A stretch of 14,280 bases of DNA from Phycisphaeraceae bacterium. Its GTDB lineage: Bacteria; Planctomycetota; Phycisphaerae; Phycisphaerales; Phycisphaeraceae. The stretch is from contig JAESSU010000492.1 in assembly GCA_016763955.1 (NCBI GenBank), forward strand, positions 1-14,280, read 5' to 3'. Position numbers and translations under genes: made by a program. The notes below the pieces were generated by a model. That model made no database searches. It saw only the letters and a list, made by a program, of their open reading frames with translations, and was not told where the DNA came from. Positions 6,276 to 14,280 of the stretch are shown here, piece by piece (position 1 is the stretch's first letter; every line of letters begins with the position of its first letter).

Positions 6276-7850
6276 TTATGAATTGGGACGCTGAGTTTGC
6301 GTGGAGACTTGTTGCTGCTGAGGGGCAGTGATGGCGTTGATGAAGTTGATGGCGATGTAGAGCAGAATCCCGCCGATGATAATCGGGTATAGGTCGTTGA
6401 AATTAACGCCACGGAAGGATCGGAAAAGCCATGTTGCCAAGGCGAGGCTAAACATCAATCGCATGGGGGCGCCGGCTGCGCTTTGCATGGCTTTTTCAGA
6501 AATTAACATGAGCCAGCCCAAGAGCAGTCCGCCTTGGATAATGCCACTGATGCCATATCTAAAATACCAATAGCCCACGAGTCCCTGCGCGATGGTCGTA
6601 CCTTGGTAGGTACTATCTGATCCGGTGAATTCAAAGTTGTACCATGCCCAGACGGGGTCGATGGGTTTGCTATTCCATAGGGCTCGTGGAATCGGGCCGA
6701 CGGTAAACCAGTAGAGTGTTTGGGGGATGGGGCGGATGATCATTTCGCCGGGGACATTGTTGTAAAAATAATTCGCTTGTTCAGGGATCAGTGCATAGCC
6801 TAGGAGTCCCTCAGAGAACATGGTGTTGCCTTTGAGGTTAAAGAGTTGAACTTTGGATGCGGAACTTGCTTCTAAACCCACGGTTCGGAATAAGCCTTGG
6901 AATTGCACGAGAAAGAGTGCCATCAAAGCAAACAACGTTGCAAAGACATAGGCCCGGGCGCTGAACTTTTGCATCCACAGTGCCGCGATGGACTGGTGCT
7001 TAAGGTAAAGCAACGCAATTGCGGGTAAGGCCATAAACAGCACCTCGCCGCGCGTGCCACTACCAAAGGCCATGGCCATCCAGAATATCCAAATACTCCA
7101 GCCGATGATTTTTCGGATCGGCGTTTTAGCGATCAGTAGCGTATAGAAGACCGCAAGCTGTCCGCCAATTTGGCCCATCTGAACCAGTAGTGAAACGTAA
7201 GCACCGTAGTTGTAATTCACGTTACCCGTTCGCCCAACTGTCCAGCGAGCACCTGAGCCTGAACGCATGGCCCACATGTCTTTCCAAATGGCAATGAGAA
7301 ACGGCTCTTTGGTAAACAGGAGATACGGCAGCAATCCCATGGCGAATAGCCCCATGAGCATCCAGAGATAAAAGGCATTGGTATTAGGCTCAGGCACTGC
7401 ATGAATGATGCGTACCATGGGTTTGTAAAAGGGAATATATAGGCCCAAGCTCATGAATAAAATAAACAGACAGTGACAAAAGGTGGCTTTGGCGATGATC
7501 ACTGCGGGGAAAATTTCATTGGCACTTTGAAAACTGTGCCCTAGCCAGTGATTGAAGTAGTCATGACTAAACCAGACAAGTACGCCGCCATAGAGAATAA
7601 TAGCGCCGATGCCAAAACGTTTTGGAAAGTTGTAAAGTTCCAAAACGAGATAGACAAGACAGATGGCGGTCAAAAGACCAAACGCAATATCCGTTAACCA
7701 CCCCTGACCGCCTAGCATCCAGCTTGCGGCTGCTAAAAGTGTTGGCAAGACAAACGCGATCGGTGCATAGACCGAACGCTTGAGATATCCCAGTTCATCT
7801 GTCCCCTTCATAGAGGCTAGATTCATTGGTTGGGTGGTATTTGCGGACAT
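6276..7850 (-). CDS. O-antigen/exopolysaccharide polymerase-like membrane protein (Wzy-type)
   Basis: A 524-aa protein with about twelve hydrophobic segments. One long periplasmic-type loop precedes the last three helices and contains GPIPRALWNSKPIDPVWAWY, the (I)PR-x-(L/I)W-x-x-KP signature often seen in oligosaccharide repeat-unit polymerases. By family such proteins join undecaprenyl-linked repeat units in the periplasm. Other hydrophobic stretches include IIGWSIWIFWMAMAFGSGTR, a GTRGE turn common in this group, and the terminal IIIGGILLYIAINFINAI. I chose ATG at 7850 because GGGA lies 6 nt upstream. A TTG at 7871 would add seven residues without a good ribosome site. It is the first gene of the leftward operon with two GT4 genes, which supports the polymerase assignment. 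Wzy proteins are poorly conserved, so an O-antigen ligase is the main alternative. Confidence 0.75.
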   Translation of the reverse strand: MSANTTQPMNLASMKGTDELGYLKRSVYAPIAFVLPTLLAAASWMLGGQGWLTDIAFGLLTAICLVYLVLELYNFPKRFGIGAIILYGGVLVWFSHDYFNHWLGHSFQSANEIFPAVIIAKATFCHCLFILFMSLGLYIPFYKPMVRIIHAVPEPNTNAFYLWMLMGLFAMGLLPYLLFTKEPFLIAIWKDMWAMRSGSGARWTVGRTGNVNYNYGAYVSLLVQMGQIGGQLAVFYTLLIAKTPIRKIIGWSIWIFWMAMAFGSGTRGEVLFMALPAIALLYLKHQSIAALWMQKFSARAYVFATLFALMALFLVQFQGLFRTVGLEASSASKVQLFNLKGNTMFSEGLLGYALIPEQANYFYNNVPGEMIIRPIPQTLYWFTVGPIPRALWNSKPIDPVWAWYNFEFTGSDSTYQGTTIAQGLVGYWYFRYGISGIIQGGLLLGWLMLISEKAMQSAAGAPMRLMFSLALATWLFRSFRGVNFNDLYPIIIGGILLYIAINFINAITAPQQQQVSTQTQRPNS

Positions 7851-8200
7851 GTGTTGTCCCGTTTCAAACAAGCGCAGAAACCCGTGCGCAGGGTGTCCAT
7901 CAGTAAGATGACATACCTTTTGGATCGGATCGTTTGGTGTGCATCTTTATATGGACCTGCAAATTGCCAGTGATCTAATTTGCTTTAGGGCTTGCCAGAC
8001 CTCATTGATAACTGGATTTTGGACCCAAAGACAATGAAATGCGCCATAATGGTGGTGGAATGCAACGTCCGGGGCGGTTACTATCTATATATTAATGAGA
8101 AGGGTTGCGAGCTGGCAAAACGATATCGCTTGTTTAGCTCGAAGAACCCTTGGTTCTAGATTCGAAATAAATCCAAGTTTGATTTAGATGTGAGGATGCT
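7851..8200. promoter_or_regulatory. Divergent intergenic region between the glycan operons
   Basis: About 350 bp separate the leftward polymerase operon from the rightward secreted-protein operon and must hold both promoters. I see no convincing -35/-10 pair for either. An inverted repeat, AGAACC (8143-8148) with GGTTCT (8152-8157) and a 3-nt loop, is flanked by TCGA on both sides (8139-8142 and 8162-8165). It lies about 40 bp before the GTG at 8201, so it could be an operator or leader hairpin. No ORF or RNA gene is apparent. Confidence 0.35.
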
Positions 8201-11128
8201 GTGCCCAAAGCCAAAACACAAGCGTTGCGTATGACTTATTCTTTTGCTTGCATGTTCGTGATGCTCTTTTGCTCGTTGATTTATGCTCAACCTGTGGACC
8301 CGGATTTGCTTGCAGCGAGTCCCCAAGAAGCGGGGGTTACTTTTTCACTGGACACGCAGTCCTTGCTAACCCATGAAGAAATTTTCCCAACCGAGGTGGC
8401 GGGCCCCGTGTGGCGTGCAACGGCTAATGCCTCTTATGGGAAAATGCTTGTCCAAATTCCCCTTCTCCTTGAGCCCGGTGAGAAGCCGGTGGAAATCAGT
8501 AAGAGTTACTTAAAGATTGCCAAGGGTAAGTTCGTTTGTTATCGCATGGATGATTATGGAGAAACGGAAAATTTAATTCAGAGAGCGCGAGCTGATAACC
8601 GCGAATTTGCGGCCGGCGCCAAACGATATGCCAAGAAAGCGCCCGATCTTTCTGTCACGCCGCCCGTGATGACCAAAAGTTTCATCTTGCTCCCCGATGG
8701 CAAGGTGCAGTTTAAAACGGGCTTGGTGAGTCGGTCTTGTGAGGTTATTCCTTATACTGATGGCGATAGCCTTTACAAACTCAAACTTGATATCAAAATG
8801 TATCAGGCACTGCGTCCAGGAAGTACTGGAAGTTCGGTGCGTCCAACGCGCTCAACTCGTCCAACCCGTTCGTCTCGTGAGGACGATTTAGGGGGTGGGG
8901 CGACGGTACGTCCGACTCGCTCGACGAGAACCGCACGATCGACGGATAACAGCCGTGAAGCTCGGCTGGCCAAAGCTGCTGCATCCCGTGCTTTACGTAA
9001 AGAAAACAAGGCTTATCAAGAGCTGGGTAAAAAGGCCCGTGCTCTGACTAAAGAATTGGAAATCGACAAACCTGCCCGAATTTGGATTGTGTTTGAAGTG
9101 GATTCGGATGTTGAAGAGCTGCGGATAAGCGGTTCTAAACCCTTGCCTTGGACACTGGAGATGGAGACTTTCAAGGAATTGCGTGCGATCTCCAGCCAGT
9201 TAGCGGTTGCAGAAGAAGGGTTTGATGGTGTAGAGCGTTTGGCACCGCCGCACTCAGAGATCATCTTTAAACTCGCAGAGATTCTGGCCCAAAATCATCC
9301 TTACAATTTACAGCTCGCTGCACTGACGATTAACTTGACGCATATGTCACAATTTTCACAATTAGGTGATGGGCAGTTCTTCTTGCTCAAAGCCCTTCTT
9401 GAAAGTGACGATAGCATGGCGAGACGTTTTGTCATGGCTGATCTTCGTCAAACGTTTCCTCCGACACGAGCAACCTTAGAGCTAGCCAAGCTGATGGTGA
9501 TTCAGACCGTAGGGAACTTAGGTGAGAAGACTGCGGCATTGGCGCAAATGCTCAAGGGCATTAATGGTGATCCGACGCAGGCTGCTAGTTCAGCGGAGAC
9601 CCTTAATACCATGCTTGCCAGTGAGGGGGGGCCTGCTCCGGGGACATTGCTAAAATCCATGTTTGATGCATCGCGTGAAAATGAAGATGTGCTTAATGTG
9701 TTTGTTCAATCGACTCGTTTTCAATCTCTGCCTGAAGCTCGGCTAAATGAGGCATTGGTTTATGTCGTGGAAAATGCGGGTGCTGAACCGTTGGCGGTGG
9801 GTTGGCTTAATGAACATTTTTTGGGTTCTGCCAATATTGAAGTGTTGAAAAAAACGCTGACAGTGATTGCTGATGCAGATACGGGGGCGCGTGATTTGGG
9901 CCCTATGTTCAACTGGGCAGTCGATAAACTTTTTGGTAAGCCATCACAACAACAAGGGCAAAAACTCCGCAAGGCTCGCATGCGTCAGCCCATTCCAATT
10001 TTGACTCCTTTTGATGGCATCTTCCGAGCGCTTCAGCATGGCAATAAAGAGATTCGGGAATTGGCCTGGCGTAGTTTGCCTCGGTTTGTCTTCCCGGTAT
10101 TAGATGAAGATGTTGAGCCTTTGCCCAAGGATTCGGATCGTTATCAAATTTTGCTCAACACCGCTTTGGATATGCTCACCACGCCTGCGGGTGTGGTCGC
10201 GTTCTTTGAACGTCAGCCCAACAAGCAGCGTGTTGCAGAGTGCATGGTTCAACTCGTGCTTCGCGGTTCATCACATGTTCAACTTGTTGGCGTACGTGCG
10301 ATCATTGGCTCTGAATCACCCCTTGGTGAGGTCATGTTGGAATTGTCTCCTGGTGAGCGTCAGGGGTTGGCTATGCTCGTTTATGAAATGGGGGCGAAGA
10401 TTATCCCGCCACCTATGGTGGTCAACGTGTTACGCCGTCGTGAAGTTAACAATCCCGTTGCACGTTGGTTTGGTGATGAAGTGGCCAAGGGTGAGATCCC
10501 CTCTGCAAGTGAATGGGTCGATCAGTTTGAGGGCGAAGCACATTTGTTGGATCTGGTGGCTTCGAATGATCAGTCACTGGCTCAAGGTGCAGCAGCCGTG
10601 ATGGTGACAGCTGTGGGCGGTAGCGACCGTGATGCGATGCGGTTTAGAGAAACGGTTCGAACCCTCGGTGACCAGACGGCTCAATCTGTGGCAGATAGCT
10701 GGATGCAAATTAAACTCGAACTATTCTCTGCACAACTTAAACGCTATGAAGGTCACTACAACTTAGTGCTCTTAGTGGCTGAGTCAGATAACTTCGGCGG
10801 CGAGTTGGATGTCCCCATGCGTGAAATTCCTGTGGGCGTGGTTCAACTTCGTATCAACACATCTGATAAGACAGCTTCCTTGAGTAATGAAAAACTCGAA
10901 GTGGCGATTGGTAGTGAATACCACACCATTGAAATAGGTAAGCCTGCAGAACTCAAGAGCTTTCCCAATGAAGAACTGCAAAATATTCCTTTGGAGGAAG
11001 TCACCGATCCAGTGTTAGTTCGCCTGTTACAGGATGGTACATGGAAAGGGACATTTAATTTGCCAGATGGTATCGTCGCGCAACTACAAATGATTCCGCT
11101 CAAGACAGGCACGATTTCTAGGGCCTGA
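8201..11128 (+). CDS. Secreted 975-aa helical-repeat-like protein with basic R/S/T linker
   Basis: I recognise no named family. GTG at 8201 has GAGG (8192-8195) 5 nt upstream. Residues 1-30 form a signal peptide (basic start, hydrophobic FACMFVMLFCSLIYA, then QP), so the protein is exported. Residues about 35-205 are a mixed domain containing an SFILLPDGKVQFKTG stretch. Residues 214-242 carry three near-copies of R-P-T-R-S-T in a low-complexity linker, followed by a charged helix to about 285. From about 330 to 810 the sequence is alpha-helical and Leu/Ala-rich, with repeat-like segments (for example NLQLAALTINLTHMSQF, EIRELAWRSLPRF) resembling HEAT/ARM solenoids. The last 130 residues look beta-rich (NLVLLVAESDNFGGELDVPM). 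It lies 43 bp before a GT4 gene, so it may be the first gene of that operon. A scaffold role in envelope or glycan export is only a guess. Confidence 0.85.
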   Translation: MPKAKTQALRMTYSFACMFVMLFCSLIYAQPVDPDLLAASPQEAGVTFSLDTQSLLTHEEIFPTEVAGPVWRATANASYGKMLVQIPLLLEPGEKPVEISKSYLKIAKGKFVCYRMDDYGETENLIQRARADNREFAAGAKRYAKKAPDLSVTPPVMTKSFILLPDGKVQFKTGLVSRSCEVIPYTDGDSLYKLKLDIKMYQALRPGSTGSSVRPTRSTRPTRSSREDDLGGGATVRPTRSTRTARSTDNSREARLAKAAASRALRKENKAYQELGKKARALTKELEIDKPARIWIVFEVDSDVEELRISGSKPLPWTLEMETFKELRAISSQLAVAEEGFDGVERLAPPHSEIIFKLAEILAQNHPYNLQLAALTINLTHMSQFSQLGDGQFFLLKALLESDDSMARRFVMADLRQTFPPTRATLELAKLMVIQTVGNLGEKTAALAQMLKGINGDPTQAASSAETLNTMLASEGGPAPGTLLKSMFDASRENEDVLNVFVQSTRFQSLPEARLNEALVYVVENAGAEPLAVGWLNEHFLGSANIEVLKKTLTVIADADTGARDLGPMFNWAVDKLFGKPSQQQGQKLRKARMRQPIPILTPFDGIFRALQHGNKEIRELAWRSLPRFVFPVLDEDVEPLPKDSDRYQILLNTALDMLTTPAGVVAFFERQPNKQRVAECMVQLVLRGSSHVQLVGVRAIIGSESPLGEVMLELSPGERQGLAMLVYEMGAKIIPPPMVVNVLRRREVNNPVARWFGDEVAKGEIPSASEWVDQFEGEAHLLDLVASNDQSLAQGAAAVMVTAVGGSDRDAMRFRETVRTLGDQTAQSVADSWMQIKLELFSAQLKRYEGHYNLVLLVAESDNFGGELDVPMREIPVGVVQLRINTSDKTASLSNEKLEVAIGSEYHTIEIGKPAELKSFPNEELQNIPLEEVTDPVLVRLLQDGTWKGTFNLPDGIVAQLQMIPLKTGTISRA
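8840..8926 (+). repeat. 18-bp in-frame repeats encoding R-P-T-R-S-T
   Basis: Units at 8840-8857 and 8858-8875 are adjacent, and a third is at 8909-8926. They encode RPTRST, RPTRSS and RPTRST. Synonymous sites differ between units (for example acgcgctca versus actcgctcg), so the peptide appears conserved more than the DNA. This makes a recent slippage origin less likely. Confidence 0.7.
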
Positions 11129-11171
11129 TCATCATCAACCACGACACCGTTAATCAGTAGGGCTTGGATTC

Positions 11172-12284
11172 ATGAAGCAATCTGTTGGGTCACTTCGGAT
11201 TCTGCATTTAACGGCAGGGTCGGATCTGGGAGGTGTGAGTCGGTACCTGCTAGATATCAGTAAGGCAATGCTTAAGCGTGGCCACCATGTCACGATTGCA
11301 GGTGAGCGGGGTGCTTGGCATGACGCTTTTATGGATGCGGGGATCACTTGGATTCAGACTCCGTTAACAGGGGACTTGCTTACACTACGGCGTGCGGGCC
11401 GGACACTGGGGCGATTGCTAGAAAACGAGTCCTTTGATTTGGTCCATGCCCATTACCGAAGATCAGCACGGGTTGGCAGGCAGATCGCCAGCAAATGGAA
11501 AATCCCACTGCTCCTTACATTGCATCTCACAGACATCCCCATGCATTTTCCATGGCGTTGGCTTAGTGACTTTGGGGATCACACCCATGCCCCTTCACTG
11601 ATGGCTCGCGATTGGCTTATCAATACCGCCCGTGTCTTGCCGCAAAATATTACCATTATCCCCCATGGCATTGATACCAATCATTACACGCCCGTGACAC
11701 AGACACTGCGTGATCAGGCACGGGGGCAATTGAACCTGCCTAAGGACAAAACGATCGCATCCTATGTCGGACGATTTGATGTTCCTAAAAATCATTTTTG
11801 GCTCGTGGACTTAGCACTAGCTTGCAAAGATCGTTTGCCTAATGTCATGATTCTGCTTGCTGGGGATGGCCCTGATGCCAAGCGTTTGGAACAACTGATT
11901 CAAAAACATCAACTCTGTGATCAAATGCGATTGCTTGATTATCGCGATCCGCTGATGTTGTATCACGCTTCGGATGCGTTCTTGCTGCCATCTGCTGCAG
12001 AAGGGTTTAGTCTTTCTTGCGGGGAAGCTTTAAGCTGTGGGATTCCTGTACTCCGAACGCAAACCGCAGGCTACCAAGAACAAATTGTCGAAAATCAAAC
12101 GGGCCTGTCCATTCCCGTTGACCATGATCTTTTTATGACCAAGGCAATGTCATTTCTCTCGGATCGTGTACAGTTGGCGATGATGGGAACGCAAGCGGCT
12201 ATGCACGTCCGCGAACATCTGAGTTTTGATCAGCAGGTGACAGGCACCCTTGAACTTTATCAACGATTGGCAGGTCGGTCTTGA
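11172..12284 (+). CDS. GT4 family glycosyltransferase
   Basis: A 370-aa GT-B enzyme; by family it transfers a sugar from a nucleotide donor with retention of configuration. The N-terminal domain opens RILHLTAGSDLGGVSRYLLD, the usual glycine-rich acceptor-side loop, and has FDLVHAHYRRSARVG at residues 88-102. The linker IIPHGIDTNHYTP (163-174) is a hallmark of GT4. The donor domain shows IASYVGRFDVPKNHFWLVDL, ILLAGDGPDAKRL and SAAEGFSLSCGEALSCGIPV, with the E-x7-E pair at Glu277 and Glu285. ATG at 11172 is the natural start; an AGGG about 10 nt upstream is a weak ribosome site. It follows the secreted protein by 43 bp, and its TGA overlaps the TTG start of the next gene by 4 bp (TTGA), indicating co-transcription and coupling. 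Specificity is unknown. Confidence 0.92.
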   Translation: MKQSVGSLRILHLTAGSDLGGVSRYLLDISKAMLKRGHHVTIAGERGAWHDAFMDAGITWIQTPLTGDLLTLRRAGRTLGRLLENESFDLVHAHYRRSARVGRQIASKWKIPLLLTLHLTDIPMHFPWRWLSDFGDHTHAPSLMARDWLINTARVLPQNITIIPHGIDTNHYTPVTQTLRDQARGQLNLPKDKTIASYVGRFDVPKNHFWLVDLALACKDRLPNVMILLAGDGPDAKRLEQLIQKHQLCDQMRLLDYRDPLMLYHASDAFLLPSAAEGFSLSCGEALSCGIPVLRTQTAGYQEQIVENQTGLSIPVDHDLFMTKAMSFLSDRVQLAMMGTQAAMHVREHLSFDQQVTGTLELYQRLAGRS

Positions 12285-13696
12285 AAACAGTCTCCGTGGT
12301 TTTGGACGCAATGTCTGCCAATCGATTTGAGGGTTACGAACAAGGGGACAAGCATCGAGACTTGATCCTCTTAAAATGGCTGCGCATTTTGATCTTGACT
12401 AGTGGCTTGATGGGCCTGTGGTGTTCAACACGTTTAGCCAACGCCCAAGAGATAGAACAATCACCAAGGCAAGTGATTGGCTTAGTCGATTTGGCTAATC
12501 GCATTGGCCCCATTGAGACCCCCACTGGCGCAGGCGTGCTCACTTCCCATGTCGAAGGAGGCAAAGCCAATGAGTACATGCCCAATATTGGCGATCAGCG
12601 CTTTGCCGGTGTGAATTTTATGCTCCGTAGTGGCGTGACGAAGGTCGGCGGACATGCTCATGCGACAGCCAAAGTACTCTACGGCACGCGCGGTCTGGCC
12701 CCGGGAATCACTAAAGTTAATTGCTACCATGCAGCGAACTGGCTTAAAGAAGGCTGCTTACTCACAGGCACCAATAGCCCCCCCAAATTCGATGGCTCGG
12801 ATCTGATGAATCACAGTTGGATCGCAGGCGAGGCTAACCCGTTTACCCATTCAGTTCTCCGTAGGCTGGACTACTTGATCGACACCTACGACTGTATCGC
12901 TGTCATCGGCGTGAATAATGGCCCCCAAACCCCCGTCCCCCCAATGCTCGCAAGTTCCTACAACGGCATCGCAGTCGGTCGTGATAACGGCCAGTCCTCC
13001 GGTGGGCGCACGGCTGTCGATGGCAAAGGCAGAGGTAAACCCGACTTGGTTGCACCAGGCAGTCTGACTAGTTTTTGTACCCCCGCAGTCTCCGCGTGTG
13101 CAGCGAGTATGATCCAACTCGCCAAGTCACACCCGTTTGCACAAGAAGCTCGTAAAGCCCAAGTCATCAAAGCAGTGCTCTTAGCAGGTGCAGTGAAACC
13201 CCCGCGTTGGCGGCATTCCCCGCAGCATCCGTTAGATCAACATTTGGGTGCGGGGGTGGTCAATGTCAATCACAGTTATGACATTCTTAAACGCGATCCG
13301 AGCCAGCCGGGGATGATTGATGAGCCCACGGGTTGGAGTTTTTTTGAGCTTTCACAGCGAGATATGCTCAGTTGGTATTGGGATGTGCCCAAGGATATGC
13401 AGAATGTCACGATCACCGTTGTTTGGCATCGACGCATTGATGGTCGCCAGCTCACAGACCGGTTAACGCGAAAAACCGTTTGGCTTGATACCCCGCGCAT
13501 GGCTGATTTGGATATCAAACTCATGAGTTTGCAAGAGGGCCAAATCGCCGTGAGTAAGAGCAATGTTGATAATGTCGAATTGATCTATGTGCCTAAGCTC
13601 AAAGCCGGTCAATATGAAATTCAGTTAGGACGCAAAGATCAGCTCACCGAAAACTGGACCGCTGCATTAGCATGGTGGTCTGAGCCTGCTAAATAA
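12281..13696 (+). CDS. Secreted subtilase-fold (S8) serine peptidase, atypical acid residue
   Basis: A 471-aa protein by the TTG start at 12281, which overlaps the preceding stop (TTGA). ATG at 12311 is the alternative and would remove ten residues. Residues 31-55 are a late hydrophobic export segment ending in LANAQ, a plausible signal-peptidase site. The S8 landmarks follow in order. GAGVLTSHVEGG occupies the Asp-box position with Glu92 where subtilisins have Asp. GGHAHATAKVLYG has His127 in an H-x-T box, followed by APGI. VIGVNNG (Asn212/213) would supply the oxyanion-hole Asn. PDLVAPGSLTSFCTPAVSA has Ser264 in a (G)-T-S-x-x-x-P box. The C-terminal 130 residues are a beta-rich domain. By context it could process surface proteins or be a coupled partner of the glycan operon. 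Activity with Glu instead of Asp is uncertain. Confidence 0.75.
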   Translation: MKTVSVVLDAMSANRFEGYEQGDKHRDLILLKWLRILILTSGLMGLWCSTRLANAQEIEQSPRQVIGLVDLANRIGPIETPTGAGVLTSHVEGGKANEYMPNIGDQRFAGVNFMLRSGVTKVGGHAHATAKVLYGTRGLAPGITKVNCYHAANWLKEGCLLTGTNSPPKFDGSDLMNHSWIAGEANPFTHSVLRRLDYLIDTYDCIAVIGVNNGPQTPVPPMLASSYNGIAVGRDNGQSSGGRTAVDGKGRGKPDLVAPGSLTSFCTPAVSACAASMIQLAKSHPFAQEARKAQVIKAVLLAGAVKPPRWRHSPQHPLDQHLGAGVVNVNHSYDILKRDPSQPGMIDEPTGWSFFELSQRDMLSWYWDVPKDMQNVTITVVWHRRIDGRQLTDRLTRKTVWLDTPRMADLDIKLMSLQEGQIAVSKSNVDNVELIYVPKLKAGQYEIQLGRKDQLTENWTAALAWWSEPAK

Positions 13697-13750
13697 CATG
13701 CAAACGAACTCGTATCAACAACAATGGTTGAACTAATCGTAGTCAGAAGG

Positions 13751-14280
13751 TCACTTTTTTTTTCTCGCTGCGTCAATTAATATCTTTGCTGCTTGCTTGG
13801 CTAGTTTTGCAGCATTCACGGGGGCTGCTCCTTCGTATCCTGACGAGCCGACGACGTGTGCGTTGACAATTGCGCCTTCAAGTAACAAATTCAAATGCGC
13901 CGCCAACTCGCGTGGGCGTTTGAGATTGGCATTTTCACAACGTTCCGTGATGTAACGCAGGATTGAGAGCTTGTGTTCAGCAGCAACTCGGCGGATCGGA
14001 TTCGTTGGATCACCAAATTCAGCCGCTGCATTGATAAACATACAGCCATGAAAATGTTTGTCATTAAACCATTGCCCATGCCAATCGAAGATCGCATAGA
14101 GACGCTTCACTGGGTCTGCTGGCTGAGATTCAACATATTGGATCATCTTGTTGCGAAACACTTCATCGCGGCGGTGTAAAGCTGCGAGGATTAGCTCATC
14201 TTTAGATTTGAATGGCGAAGATGGTTTAGTGACGCCGCAAGATATAGGTTCTGAAGCATCGCCAGAGGACACACTCGAAC
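13751..14280 (-). CDS. TetR/AcrR-family regulator, partial at right edge
   Basis: TetR proteins repress genes until a small ligand binds. The C-terminal ligand domain is well preserved: RLYAIFDWHGQWF, then FHGCMFINAAAEFGDPTNPI and HLNLLLEGAIVNAHVVG, as in the LmrA/YxaF-like TetR subgroup. The end of the DNA-binding domain is recognisable as GVTKPS followed by FKSKDELILAALHRRDEVF. The usual aromatic LYxYF between S and K is shortened to SSPF, two residues fewer, and the preceding residues (SSGDASEPISC) do not look like the normal first HTH helix. GTG at 14272 is the only start in view, but the frame stays open to the window edge and a normal TetR needs further N-terminal residues there, so I treat it as partial. 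It is convergent with the subtilase gene. The DNA-binding half may be degenerate. Confidence 0.8.
   Translation of the reverse strand, partial: SSVSSGDASEPISCGVTKPSSPFKSKDELILAALHRRDEVFRNKMIQYVESQPADPVKRLYAIFDWHGQWFNDKHFHGCMFINAAAEFGDPTNPIRRVAAEHKLSILRYITERCENANLKRPRELAAHLNLLLEGAIVNAHVVGSSGYEGAAPVNAAKLAKQAAKILIDAARKKK

Noticed and set aside
8019..8050. TTGGAC ... CATAAT as a promoter for the 8201 gene.
   Set aside because: The spacer is 20 bp, outside the usual 16-18, and both boxes are imperfect.
10104..10601. A 165-codon plus-strand frame inside the 975-aa gene.
   Set aside because: It is a shadow of the main frame: Cys/Trp-rich composition, no ribosome site, fully nested in a convincing gene.
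12334..13170. Several minus-strand frames of 70-88 codons opposite the subtilase gene.
   Set aside because: Overlapping antisense shadows; the plus frame carries ordered S8 motifs.
1..14280. CRISPR arrays, tRNA or rRNA genes and intact transposases.
   Set aside because: No regularly spaced repeats, no tRNA-like cloverleaf and no transposase signature seen on either strand.

Overview
The window looks like chromosomal DNA of a Gram-negative bacterium of moderate GC content. A member of the Planctomycetota (Phycisphaerae-like) is my best guess, from the type of sodium/solute symporter, the secreted subtilase with a GAGV...E motif, and the long secreted helical-repeat protein. This is an inference from protein style, not a marker-gene result. 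There are no rRNA or tRNA genes, CRISPR arrays or intact insertion sequences.

Layout. (1) 1-1822: the 3' part of a solute:sodium symporter gene whose 5' end is disrupted. (2) About 1823-3682: an AT-richer block, unlike its neighbours. It holds a doubtful reverse ORF, an imperfect 85-bp-period repeat, a good extended -10 promoter, a winged-helix-like regulator gene (GTG start at 2510), a run of three strong hairpins (3329-3442), a 51-codon basic ORF (3477-3632) and a near-perfect intrinsic terminator (3644-3681). The block reads like a small acquired regulatory islet. (3) 3686-7850, minus strand: a polysaccharide operon transcribed right to left, with a Wzy/O-antigen-polymerase-like membrane protein, a GT4 glycosyltransferase, and a second GT4 of the WbuB/WcaI type. 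The last gene overlaps its neighbour by one base (TAATG) and is split by a +1 frameshift at an A9 tract. (4) 7851-8200: divergent intergenic region. (5) 8201-13696, plus strand: a 975-aa secreted protein with a basic Arg/Ser/Thr repeat linker and a helical-repeat-like body, a third GT4, and a secreted subtilase-fold protein overlapping the GT4 by 4 bp. (6) 13751 to the right edge, minus strand: a TetR-type regulator with an intact ligand domain and an odd, partial DNA-binding domain.

How they fit together. The two divergent arms (3686-7850 and 8201-13696) together encode three GT4 enzymes, a polymerase and two exported proteins, which is what a surface glycan or exopolysaccharide locus would contain. 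No flippase, priming transferase or chain-length regulator is inside the window, so the locus would have to extend elsewhere or borrow them. The most noteworthy signals are the uncharacterised RNA-like structure before the 51-codon ORF, the homopolymer-split (possibly phase-variable) glycosyltransferase, the subtilase with Glu in place of the catalytic Asp, and the disrupted symporter.
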